Shown: one piece after another, positions 8,363 through 15,327 of the stretch
How positions within the stretch are numbered: the stretch's first letter is position 1
How the letters are laid out: each line of letters begins with the position of its first letter
NCBI RefSeq assembly: GCF_901521055.1
Contig: NZ_CABEGA010000048.1
Coordinates: forward strand, 1 to 33,853
DNA from: Cellulomonas hominis
GTDB taxonomy: Bacteria; Actinomycetota; Actinomycetes; Actinomycetales; Cellulomonadaceae
DNA: 33,853 nucleotides
Direction: 5' to 3'
Notes under the pieces: generated by a model
What the model was told of the DNA's origin: nothing
What the model saw: only the letters and a program-made list of their open reading frames with translations
The model's database searches: none
Program-made: the position numbers and the translations under genes

Positions 8363-8388
8363 GAGATGCTCAGCATACTGAGCATCTC
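8363..8388 (-). promoter_or_regulatory. Palindromic operator over the carotenoid promoter
   Basis: GAGATGCTCAG and its reverse complement CTGAGCATCTC face each other across a 4-base spacer, a perfect 11-bp inverted repeat. On the minus strand the centre contains TATGCT (8377-8372), a good -10 hexamer, about 32 bases before the crtE start. The matching -35 region is weak. A dimeric regulator bound here would cover the -10. Carotenoid operons of related bacteria are controlled by MarR-type repressors, but no such gene is in this window. Confidence 0.7.
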
Positions 8389-8557
8389 CGGGGGCACCAC
8401 CGGAGCGGCGCGTCCCCCGCGTCGACCACCCTGCCGAGCACTCTGCCGCATCGGGGCCTCGGAGACGAGGGGTCCGGCACGACCGGCTCCCACCGCACAA
8501 CCGGACAGGAACCACCGGATCCGATCAGGAAGCACCAGCAACGCGCGCCGTCCGCGC

Positions 8558-8572
8558 TAGGCTGGCGGCATG
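8558..8572 (+). promoter_or_regulatory. Leaderless -10 element for the GalE-like gene
   Basis: TAGGCT at 8558-8563 is followed by 7 bases and then the ATG at 8570. Transcription would start at or next to the A of the ATG, and no Shine-Dalgarno sequence is present. The same TAGGCTGGCG string precedes the LLM oxidoreductase gene. Confidence 0.6.
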
Positions 8573-9529
8573 ACGTGGATGGTGACCGGCGGAGCGGGGT
8601 ACATCGGGTCGCACGTGGTGCGGGCGTTCGGGCAGGTGGGGATCGGCACCGTCGTGCTCGACGACCTGTCGTCCGGGCACCGCGGCTTCGTGCCCCAGGA
8701 CGTGCCGTTCGTGCAGGGCTCGATCCTCGACACCCCGCTCGTCACCGAGGCGCTCCGGGAGCACGGGGTCACCGGCGTCGTCCACCTCGCGGGGTTCAAG
8801 TACGCCGGCGTCTCGGTCCAGCGGCCGCTGCACACGTACGAGCAGAACGTCACCGGCACCGCGCACCTGCTCGAGGCCATGGCCGCGGCCGACGTCCGCC
8901 GCATCGTGTTCTCCTCCAGCGCCGCCGTGTACGGCACGCCCGACGTCGACCTCGTCACCGAGGACACCCCGACCGCGCCCGAGTCCCCCTACGGGGAGTC
9001 CAAGCTCATCGGCGAGTGGCTGCTGCGCGACCAGGGACGGGCGACCGAGCTGCACCACACGTCGCTGCGGTACTTCAACGTCGTCGGCTCCGGCACGCCC
9101 GAGCTCTACGACACCAGCCCGCACAACCTCTTCCCGCTGGCGCTCGACGCCCTCGCCGAGGGCCGGACGCCGCGGATCAACGGCACCGACTACGCCACGC
9201 CCGACGGCACCTGCGTCCGCGACTACGTGCACGTGGCCGACCTGGCCGTCTCGCACGTCGCCGCCGCCCGCGCCCTGTCCGACGGCCGCGAGCTGCAGCG
9301 GGTCTACAACCTCGGCTCCGGGGACGGCGTCTCCGTGCGGGAGATCATGACCGCGATGGCCCAGGGCACCGGCATCGACTTCGAGCCCGAGATCGGCGCG
9401 CGGCGCCCCGGCGACCCGGCGCGGATCGTCGCGTCGGGCGAGGCCGCCGCGCGGGACCTCGACTGGGTCATGCGGCACACGCTCACCGAGATGGTGCAGA
9501 GCGCCTGGGAGGCGCGGCAGGCGCACTGA
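8570..9529 (+). CDS. galE: NAD-dependent sugar epimerase, UDP-glucose 4-epimerase-like
   Basis: This extended short-chain dehydrogenase of 319 residues interconverts UDP-glucose and UDP-galactose or related nucleotide sugars in the cytoplasm. The NAD-binding motif TGGAGYIG is at residues 6-13. The catalytic Ser lies in SSSAAVYG (115-122), and the Tyr and Lys are in YGESK (141-145). The substrate-side signatures NVTGT, LRYFNVVGS and the C-terminal VYNLGSGDG fit GalE. It is slightly shorter than typical GalE (about 330-340). ATG 8570 is the only start near the Rossmann motif. It is divergent from the carotenoid operon and monocistronic. It could supply precursors to the glycopolymer cluster at 12655-21175, but nothing shows this directly. 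Confidence 0.9.
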   Translation: MTWMVTGGAGYIGSHVVRAFGQVGIGTVVLDDLSSGHRGFVPQDVPFVQGSILDTPLVTEALREHGVTGVVHLAGFKYAGVSVQRPLHTYEQNVTGTAHLLEAMAAADVRRIVFSSSAAVYGTPDVDLVTEDTPTAPESPYGESKLIGEWLLRDQGRATELHHTSLRYFNVVGSGTPELYDTSPHNLFPLALDALAEGRTPRINGTDYATPDGTCVRDYVHVADLAVSHVAAARALSDGRELQRVYNLGSGDGVSVREIMTAMAQGTGIDFEPEIGARRPGDPARIVASGEAAARDLDWVMRHTLTEMVQSAWEARQAH

Positions 9530-9584
9530 CGCTGCGCCCACGCGCCGACGCCGCGGCGGCGCCCCGCAGCCGCCCCGACCCCGG

Positions 9585-10511
9585 TCAGCGACCCAGGCGG
9601 GACAGCCCCTCGGCCAGCACGTCCTCGGACCCCGCGTAGATCCCCTCGGCGCGCGGCCAGTGCACCACCACGTCGGTGAACCCGAGGTCGGCGGCGCGCT
9701 CGACGCCCTCGACGAGCGTGTCCACCGAGTCCAGGGAGAACACCGGGGCGCCGTCCAGGCTCAGGTACAGGTCCGGGACCCGGCCGTCGGGCGCCTGCCG
9801 GGCCGCGACCTCGCGCACCTGCTCGACCATCCCCGCGAGCCCGGTCCACCACGCCTCCTGCGCGGCCGACACCGGGCCCTCGACGTCCTCCGGGGCGAAG
9901 AGCGGCCCGTACGTCGCCCAGCCCTGCCCGTACCGGGCGGCGAGCGCCATGGTGCGGGGGCCGTTGGCGGCGATGACGAACGGCGTGCGGGGCCGGGCGA
10001 TCGTCCCCGGGTGCATCCGCGCGTCGTGCGCCGCGTAGAACGTGCCCTCGTGGTCGGTGACCGGGTGGGTGAGCAGCCGGTCCAGCAGCTCCACGAACTC
10101 CTCGAACCGCCGGGTCCGCTCCCCGCGGGTGGGCGCCGGGCCGAGCACCCCCGCGTCGAACCCCTCCCCGCCGGCGCCGAGGCCCAGCAGGAACCGGCCC
10201 TCCGCCACGTCGTCGAGGCCCATGACGTCCTTCGCGAACGGCACCGGGTGCCGGAAGTTCGGGGACGCCACCCAGGTGCCCAGCCGGATCCGCTCGGTGA
10301 CCGCCGCGGCCGCGGCGAGCAGCGGCACCGTCGCGAACCAGGGCTCGTCGGCCAGCGACCGCCAGGCCAGGTGGTCGTACGTCCACGCGTGGTCGAAGCC
10401 GTACTCCTCCGCGCGCCGCCACACGTGCCGGGCCTGCGCCCAGCGCTCCTGCGGGAGGATCACCACGCCGAGGCGCGGGCGGGCGGGTGCGGGGGCGGCG
10501 GCGTCGGTCAC
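9585..10511 (-). CDS. LLM-class flavin/F420-dependent oxidoreductase
   Basis: This 308-residue TIM-barrel protein belongs to the luciferase-like monooxygenase superfamily, whose actinobacterial members mostly use F420 or FMN. Family features include the N-terminal strand RLGVVIL, the early YDHL motif (about 44-47), IRLGTWV, the LGLGAGG turn, and FVIAANGPRTMALAARYGQGW. The substrate is unknown. The frame is open to 10619, but GTG 10511 is chosen because a TAGGCT -10 element lies 7 bases upstream and the added residues would be Arg/Pro-rich. It sits alone between galE (convergent) and the metal-efflux pair. Confidence 0.85.
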   Translation of the reverse strand: MTDAAAPAPARPRLGVVILPQERWAQARHVWRRAEEYGFDHAWTYDHLAWRSLADEPWFATVPLLAAAAAVTERIRLGTWVASPNFRHPVPFAKDVMGLDDVAEGRFLLGLGAGGEGFDAGVLGPAPTRGERTRRFEEFVELLDRLLTHPVTDHEGTFYAAHDARMHPGTIARPRTPFVIAANGPRTMALAARYGQGWATYGPLFAPEDVEGPVSAAQEAWWTGLAGMVEQVREVAARQAPDGRVPDLYLSLDGAPVFSLDSVDTLVEGVERAADLGFTDVVVHWPRAEGIYAGSEDVLAEGLSRLGR

Positions 10512-10524
10512 GGACGCCAGCCTA
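10511..10524 (-). promoter_or_regulatory. Leaderless -10 element for the LLM oxidoreductase
   Basis: On the minus strand TAGGCT (10524-10519) is followed by GGCGTCC and the GTG start at 10511, a 7-base gap with no ribosome-binding sequence. It is the same arrangement as at galE. Confidence 0.6.
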
Positions 10525-10534
10525 GGACCAGCGC

Positions 10535-11449
10535 TCACGCGTGCGTCCGGGCCTCCCGCGACTCCGGCGGCTCGAGCTGGAACGTGCAGTGGTCGACGTC
10601 GAAGTGCCCGGACAGGCACCGGCGCAGGTCGCCGAGCACCCGGCCGGACTCGCCGCGGGCCAGCACGTCGGCCGGCACCTCGACGTGGGCGGACAGCACC
10701 GGCACCCCGGACGTGATGGTCCAGGCGTGCAGGTCGTGCACCCCGAGCACGCCGGGGACGCCGCAGATGTGCCGCCGGACGTCGTCGAGGTCCACCCCGG
10801 GCGGCGTCGCCTCCAGGAGCACGGCACCGACGTCGCGGAGCAGCGACCAGGCCCGCGGGGCGATCAGGACCCCGATCAGCACGGAGGCGATCCCGTCGGC
10901 CGCGGCGAACCCGGTCGTCAGCACGACCACCGCGGCCGTGATCACCGCGACGGACCCGAGCAGGTCGCCGAGCACCTCCAGGTAGGCGCCGCGGACGTTC
11001 AGCGACTCCTGCTGCCCCGGCCGGAGCAGCCGCAGCGCCACCGCGTTCGCGAGCAGACCGACGACCGCGACGGCGAGCATCAGACCGGCCTCGACGTCAC
11101 CGGGCTCGGCGATCCGCCGGACGCCGCCGACGACCGCCCCGACGGCCACGACGGTCAGCACCAGCGCGTTCACGAGCGCCGCGAGGATCTCCGCCCGCTG
11201 CCAGCCGAACGTCCGCCGGGCCGTGGCCGGACGCCGCGCCAGCGAGGTCGCGACCAGCGCGAGCGTGACGCCCGCGGCGTCGGTGAGCATGTGCCCGGCG
11301 TCGGCGATCAGCGCGAACGACCCGGACACCAGCCCGCCGACCACCTCGACGACCAGGACGGTCAGCGTGATGGCGAGCACCGCCGTCAGCCGGCCCCGGT
11401 GCGCCTGGGCGGCCGTCACCCCGTGGTCGTGCCCGTGCCCGGTTCCCAT
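10535..11449 (-). CDS. Cation diffusion facilitator (CzcD/ZitB-like metal exporter)
   Basis: This six-helix proton-coupled metal exporter of 304 residues probably moves Zn(II) or a related divalent metal out of the cytoplasm. The N-terminus is His-rich (MGTGHGHDHG). The transport-site motif in helix 2 is GHMLTD (His53, Asp57). In helix 5 the partner motif reads EVLGD (Glu158, Asp162), where many CzcD-type proteins have a His in place of the Glu. A soluble C-terminal domain with metal-binding residues (DLHAWTI, FDVDHCTFQ) follows. ATG 11449 has a GGAGGG site 6 bases upstream. The gene overlaps the end of the ArsR-type repressor gene by 34 bases, so the two are cotranscribed and the repressor very likely controls this exporter. 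Confidence 0.92.
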   Translation of the reverse strand: MGTGHGHDHGVTAAQAHRGRLTAVLAITLTVLVVEVVGGLVSGSFALIADAGHMLTDAAGVTLALVATSLARRPATARRTFGWQRAEILAALVNALVLTVVAVGAVVGGVRRIAEPGDVEAGLMLAVAVVGLLANAVALRLLRPGQQESLNVRGAYLEVLGDLLGSVAVITAAVVVLTTGFAAADGIASVLIGVLIAPRAWSLLRDVGAVLLEATPPGVDLDDVRRHICGVPGVLGVHDLHAWTITSGVPVLSAHVEVPADVLARGESGRVLGDLRRCLSGHFDVDHCTFQLEPPESREARTHA

Positions 11450-11796
11450 CGTCGTCCCTCCGTCCGTGCGACCACGCGCTCCGCGGCGCCGAGCAGCTCG
11501 TCCAGCTCGGGGTCGGCCAGCGCGTACCGCGTCGCCCGGCCCTCCGGCGTGGCGACCACCAGCCCGGCCGTCCGCAGCGTGGCCAGGTGCGCCGAGACCG
11601 TCGACTGCGCCAGGCCCAGGGCCTCCGTCAGGTCGACGACCCGCCGCGACCCGTCCGCGAGCAGGTGGACGAGCGACAGCCGCGTCGGGTCCGCCAGCGC
11701 GTGCAGGACCCGGACGACGTCCTGGTGCGCGTGCGCACCACCGGCGCCGGTGTGGTCGTGCAGCACGGGCGGAACCCGTGACTCATCGTTGCTCAT
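11416..11796 (-). CDS. ArsR/SmtB-family metal-sensing repressor
   Basis: This winged-helix repressor of 126 residues has the family core ALADPTRLSLVHLL (about 33-46) and recognition helix region LTEALGLAQSTVSAHLATLRTAGLV (about 56-80). There is no Cys, which excludes the classic arsenic site. The N-terminus carries HDHTGAGGAHAH (residues 13-24), a plausible metal ligand cluster as in Zn/Ni/Co sensors. Start ATG 11796 has GAGGAG 11 bases upstream; the open frame to 11892 looks non-coding. The 3' end overlaps the CDF exporter gene by 34 bases. Direct repeats cover the start region and may be the operator. The metal is inferred, not proven. Confidence 0.9.
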   Translation of the reverse strand: MSNDESRVPPVLHDHTGAGGAHAHQDVVRVLHALADPTRLSLVHLLADGSRRVVDLTEALGLAQSTVSAHLATLRTAGLVVATPEGRATRYALADPELDELLGAAERVVARTEGRRWEPGTGTTTG

Positions 11797-11802
11797 CGAT
11801 GA
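11782..11802 (-). promoter_or_regulatory. Candidate ArsR operator over the repressor start
   Basis: The heptamer CTCATCG occurs at 11782-11788 and 11792-11798, exactly 10 bp apart. The second copy is part of the 10-bp palindrome TCATCGATGA (11793-11802). The ATG at 11796-11794 lies inside. Binding here could block both transcription and translation of the repressor-exporter pair. Part of the repeat is coding sequence, so chance cannot be ruled out. Confidence 0.4.
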
Positions 11803-11830
11803 TATCGCTCCTCGTCGCTGAAAGGGAAGG

Positions 11831-12184
11831 CTATGCCCAGCCGAGCTCGTGCAGCCGGTCGTCGTCGATCCCGAAGTGGTGCGCCACCTCATGCACCACC
11901 GTGACGGCGACCTCCTCGACCACCTCCTCCCGGTCCGCGCAGATCGCGAGCGTGGGACGGCGGAAGATCGTGATCCGGTCCGGCAGCGACCCGGCGGCCC
12001 AGAACTCCCCGCGCTCCGTCAGGGGCACGCCCTCGTACAGCCCGAGCAGGTCGGGGTCGTCCGCCGGCGCGTCGTCCTCCACCAGCACCACGACGTTGTC
12101 CATCTGCGCGCCGAGCTCGGGCGGGATGCGGTCCAGACCGTCCCGCACGGCGTCCTCGAAGTCCTCCAGCGACATGTCGATCAC
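11831..12184 (-). CDS. Zincin-like metallopeptidase-fold protein (DUF1025 type)
   Basis: This 117-residue cytoplasmic protein belongs to the small zincin-like family common in actinobacteria. The zinc motif HEVAHHFG (His98, Glu99, His102, His103) is followed by IDDDRLHELGW, a C-terminal ending typical of the family. No substrate is known for these proteins. The frame is open to 12238. GTG 12184 or the internal ATG 12175 are both possible; GTG is chosen for a CAAGAT -10-like element 6 bases upstream, and the family starts a few residues before the FEDAV stretch. It stands alone between the repressor and the tRNA genes. Confidence 0.85.
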   Translation of the reverse strand: MIDMSLEDFEDAVRDGLDRIPPELGAQMDNVVVLVEDDAPADDPDLLGLYEGVPLTERGEFWAAGSLPDRITIFRRPTLAICADREEVVEEVAVTVVHEVAHHFGIDDDRLHELGWA

Positions 12185-12271
12185 GGGCCCATCTTGGCCG
12201 ATTTGGGAGTTCGTCGATCCTCCCCGTATGATCGTCACCGGTCTGAAGACGCCTCGACGTCAGGGGCGCAA

Positions 12272-12344
12272 GCCCCCATCGTCTAGCGGCCCAGGACCCC
12301 GCCCTTTCACGGCGGTAGCACGGGTTCGAATCCCGTTGGGGGTA
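12272..12344 (+). tRNA. tRNA-Glu (anticodon TTC)
   Basis: The 73-base cloverleaf has acceptor GCCCCCA paired to TGGGGGT (first pair G-U), D-arm TCTAGCGGCCCAGGA, anticodon stem CCGCC/GGCGG with loop CTTTCAC, and T-arm GGGTTCGAATCCC. CCA is not encoded. It is the first gene of a three-tRNA cluster. Confidence 0.97.
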
Positions 12345-12380
12345 CGAGCAGTGCATGTGGAAGAGTAGGTCTCACTACGA

Positions 12381-12454
12381 GGCCCCGTAGCGCAGTTGGT
12401 TAGCGCGCCGCCCTGTCACGGCGGAGGTCGCGGGTTCAAGTCCCGTCGGGGTCG
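12381..12454 (+). tRNA. tRNA-Asp (anticodon GTC)
   Basis: The 74-base cloverleaf has acceptor GGCCCCG paired to CGGGGTC, anticodon stem CCGCC/GGCGG with loop CTGTCAC, and T-arm CGGGTTCAAGTCCCG. CCA is not encoded. It lies 36 bases after tRNA-Glu. Confidence 0.97.
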
Positions 12455-12461
12455 CTCGATC

Positions 12462-12485
12462 ACACCGGTCCATCTGGACCGGTGT
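12462..12485 (+). terminator. Hairpin after tRNA-Asp
   Basis: ACACCGGTCC pairs perfectly with GGACCGGTGT across the loop ATCT. The stem is followed by a short T-containing stretch (TGTCGT) without a full T-run. It sits between tRNA-Asp and tRNA-Phe, so it may act as a terminator or a processing signal. Confidence 0.65.
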
Positions 12486-12495
12486 TGTCGTCCGA

Positions 12496-12568
12496 GGCTC
12501 TGTAGCTCAGTTGGTAGAGCGTTCGACTGAAAATCGAAAGGTCACCGGATCGACGCCGGTCGGAGCCA
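12496..12568 (+). tRNA. tRNA-Phe (anticodon GAA)
   Basis: The 73-base cloverleaf has acceptor GGCTCTG paired to CGGAGCC (one G-U), anticodon stem TTCGA/TCGAA with loop CTGAAAA, and T-arm ACCGG/CCGGT. Position 54 of the T-loop is A rather than the usual T (loop ATCGACG). CCA is not encoded. Confidence 0.96.
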
Positions 12569-12573
12569 CTTCG

Positions 12574-12607
12574 GAAGCCCCGCTCGCCCCAGGCGACGCG
12601 GGGCTTC
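12574..12607 (+). terminator. Hairpin terminator of the tRNA cluster
   Basis: GAAGCCCCGC (12574-12583) pairs with GCGGGGCTTC (12598-12607). An inner stem, TCGCC/GGCGA, lies in the loop. It begins 6 bases after tRNA-Phe and is followed by GTCGTT. Few T residues follow, as is common in high-GC actinobacteria. Confidence 0.75.
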
Positions 12608-12654
12608 GTCGTTCCCGGCCCGGCTCGGACGGCGCCCGGCCCAGGCCCACGGCG

Positions 12655-15327
12655 TCACGACCCCGCCACCTGCCGGATCCGGCGCTCGATCGCCGCGGCC
12701 ACCCGCTCGCCGTTGCGAGCGTCACGGTGCGCGAAGGTGCCCGCGACCCGGCTCCGGTAGGGCTCCTGCACGGCGAAGCCCCGCCCGACCGCGTCCGCGA
12801 TGCACGCGAGCGCGGCGTCCGCATCGGTGGCGACCGGGCCGAACCCGTCGGTCGCGTAGTCGAAGTAGCCGCGCCGCTGGGTGTGGGCCCCGCTGAACAC
12901 CGTCTCCTGGTCGAACTGGAAGTACACGACGGGCACGCCGGTGTAGGCCGCGTCGAAGGCCACGGAGGTGTAGTCCGTCACGAGCAGTGCCGACCGGACG
13001 AGCTCGGACTGGAAGCCGGCCGCCGACGGGTCGACCCGCTGCACGTGGGCCGGCAGCGGGAACGCGGGGAGCACCCGGTCGAGGTGCGGGTGCAGCAGCA
13101 GCCGGACGGGCTGCCGCAGCTCCCCCGACAGCGCTGCGAGCCGGTCCGAGCGGAGCAGCGCGAGCCAGGCCTGCCCGAAGTCGGACGCCTCGAGGACCCG
13201 TCGCCGGTCCGCGTCCGACGCGCAGGCCTCGAGCTCCGCGTGCAGCGCCCGCCGCCAGGTGGGCATGACGAGGATGCTGCGGGGCTCGCCGTCGGTCTCC
13301 TCGCGGAGCGCGACCAGCCGGTCGTACCGCGGGAAGCCGGTGAGGGCGACCTCGTGGCCCTTGAGCGCGTACGGCGACCCCGGACCGACGAAGCTCTCGT
13401 GCTCGGCCTCGGTGGCCGTGGTCAGGAGGTCGATCCGCTTGCCGTTCAACCAGCGCGAGATGTCGTCCTTCGAGACCCCGTGCTGCAGGAACACGAAGAT
13501 GCCGGGGAGCGCGCCGAAGTCGCGTCGCGGCACGGGGTACATGCAGCCCTCCACCGCGTCGGAGGAGATGCGGGCCGCCGCGTTGAGGGCGATGAGCACC
13601 GCCTCGTCGCTGCGGAGGTCGACCAGCCGGAAGCCGTCCGCCGCGAGCCGGTCCCAGTCCGCCGAGTCACGCTCCAGGAAGAAGTACGCGTCGATGTCCG
13701 GGCGCTCGCGCAGGAGGTGCCGGTAGAGGTGCTCGCCGTTGTCGTCGGCCACCCAGCGCCGGTCCATCACGATCCACGCGCCGGCGTACCGGTCCCGCAC
13801 CTCGGGTGCGCGAGCCAGCTCCTTCATCGACGCCACCCACGCCGACCGCGCGGCGGCACCGGCCCGGGAGCGACGGCGCGCGCGCAGCTGGGCGGCGAGC
13901 CGAGCCACGACGCGCACCCGGGGGCTGGTCGTCGCCAGCGCCGCCACGTCGGTGACCCGTCGTGCCGTCGCGATCCGGCGCACGACGACGGTCCGCGAGT
14001 CGTGCGCCGGAGCGCCCGAGAGCCGGTACCGCGGCCGGGGCGGGCGGCCCCATCGCGGGCTCCGCATCGTGCGCAGCACCGCCGGGACGCCTCCGACCCA
14101 CAGCGAGACCTCCGCACCGGAACGCCACCGCACGGACGTCTCGGTCATGAGCTCCTCGCCGAAGACGGCGTGCAGCCGCGTGCCGGTCACCTCCGGCCGG
14201 ACCTCCACCCCGTCGCAGAACGCGCGCAGGGCCGGGACCGGTCCGCGGTGCATGACGGACACCTGGGCGTGGCCCTCCGCGTCGTCGCCCCACCGGTGCA
14301 CCCGGGGGACGAGGCCGTCGTCCGCGTAGCGGACGAGCAGCGCCTGGCGGGTCGTCCACGGGTGGGCGTTGCACGGGAACCGCTCGATCGTGGCGGCGTC
14401 CACGTGCTCCATGATGCGCACGACCAGCTCGAGGAACCGGCGGGCCAGGTCGCCGTCGACCCACGCCACCTGGCTGGTCATCGACTGCTCCTCCTTGAGG
14501 TACCAGAGCAGGTCGTACAGGACCATGTACTGGGCCCACACCGGCGTGGTCCCGCGCACCGACGTGACGTACCTGAGCAGGTCCAGGTAGCCGAGCTCCG
14601 GCACGACGGTGAACCGCTCCGGACGGCTCCAGGCGGACTGGACCAGGGAGTCGCTGGTCGACCGCTTGCGGTAGAAGTAGTGCGCCCGGGCGGCGACCGC
14701 GACGACGGGGTCGTCGAGGTGGGCCAGGTACCGCCCGATGAGGTGCGCGTCCTCGTACGTCGGCACGATGCGCCCGTCGTACCGGAGCCCGTGCCGCCGC
14801 AGCACGTCCGTCCGCAGCATGAAGGCCGTGCCGAGCACGAAGGCCTCGGGCTCGTCCTGGAGACGCGCCAGCCGGTCGCCGAACCGGAACTTCTGCCCCA
14901 GGGGGTGCGCGTCGCGGAACCGGCCCGTCCGGTCGTCCAGCAGGTACAGGCGTGGCGCGACCAGCCCCGCCCTGCCGTCCCGGTCACGGTCGAGCAGGCG
15001 CGCGACCGCGGCGAAGTAGTCCCGGTCGACGAGGTCGTCCCCGTCGACCGACGTGTACCACTCGCCCTCCGCGACCTCGAGCGCCCGGTTCCGGGCGTGG
15101 CCGGGCCCCGCGTTCTCCTGCCGGACCACCCGCACGTTCGGGCGCCCCCTGGCCCAGCGCTCCGCGATCAGCGCGCTGCCGTCGGTGGAGCCGTCGTCGA
15201 CCAGCACCACCTGGATGCGGTCGATCCCGTAGGTCTGCCGCTCGAGGGACCGCAGCGTCGCCGGGAGGTAGCGCTCCACGTCGTAGAAGCTCACGGCCAC
15301 CGTGAAGCGGAAGGGGTGCGCCGTCAT
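12655..15327 (-). CDS. Bifunctional glycosyltransferase family 2 / CDP-glycerol glycerophosphotransferase
   Basis: This 890-residue two-domain enzyme is probably for a wall glycopolymer. Residues about 8-220 are a GT-A type GT2 domain with VLVDDGSTDG (41-50), ENAGPGHARN (71-80) and the metal-binding SVDGDD (93-98). A middle region (about 230-540) has no clear assignment. Residues about 540-885 are a TagF/TagB-like domain that would transfer a polyol phosphate from a CDP-linked donor. Its signatures are LQHGVSKDD (His616), LLHPH (about 744-748) and VTDYTSVAFD (about 783-792). No signal peptide is seen, so it acts on the cytoplasmic membrane face. ATG 15327 has GAGGAG 7 bases upstream and overlaps the preceding stop as ATGA. 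It is the last gene of the glycopolymer region. Confidence 0.9.
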   Translation of the reverse strand: MTAHPFRFTVAVSFYDVERYLPATLRSLERQTYGIDRIQVVLVDDGSTDGSALIAERWARGRPNVRVVRQENAGPGHARNRALEVAEGEWYTSVDGDDLVDRDYFAAVARLLDRDRDGRAGLVAPRLYLLDDRTGRFRDAHPLGQKFRFGDRLARLQDEPEAFVLGTAFMLRTDVLRRHGLRYDGRIVPTYEDAHLIGRYLAHLDDPVVAVAARAHYFYRKRSTSDSLVQSAWSRPERFTVVPELGYLDLLRYVTSVRGTTPVWAQYMVLYDLLWYLKEEQSMTSQVAWVDGDLARRFLELVVRIMEHVDAATIERFPCNAHPWTTRQALLVRYADDGLVPRVHRWGDDAEGHAQVSVMHRGPVPALRAFCDGVEVRPEVTGTRLHAVFGEELMTETSVRWRSGAEVSLWVGGVPAVLRTMRSPRWGRPPRPRYRLSGAPAHDSRTVVVRRIATARRVTDVAALATTSPRVRVVARLAAQLRARRRSRAGAAARSAWVASMKELARAPEVRDRYAGAWIVMDRRWVADDNGEHLYRHLLRERPDIDAYFFLERDSADWDRLAADGFRLVDLRSDEAVLIALNAAARISSDAVEGCMYPVPRRDFGALPGIFVFLQHGVSKDDISRWLNGKRIDLLTTATEAEHESFVGPGSPYALKGHEVALTGFPRYDRLVALREETDGEPRSILVMPTWRRALHAELEACASDADRRRVLEASDFGQAWLALLRSDRLAALSGELRQPVRLLLHPHLDRVLPAFPLPAHVQRVDPSAAGFQSELVRSALLVTDYTSVAFDAAYTGVPVVYFQFDQETVFSGAHTQRRGYFDYATDGFGPVATDADAALACIADAVGRGFAVQEPYRSRVAGTFAHRDARNGERVAAAIERRIRQVAGS

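Noticed and set aside
8341..8541. N-terminal extension of crtE up to 8541
   Set aside because: It would translate through the operator palindrome and the ribosome site, and the residues are not GGPP-synthase-like.
12272..12568. tRNA cluster as an integration site for a mobile element
   Set aside because: No integrase, no direct repeat of a tRNA 3' end, and no change in composition on either side.
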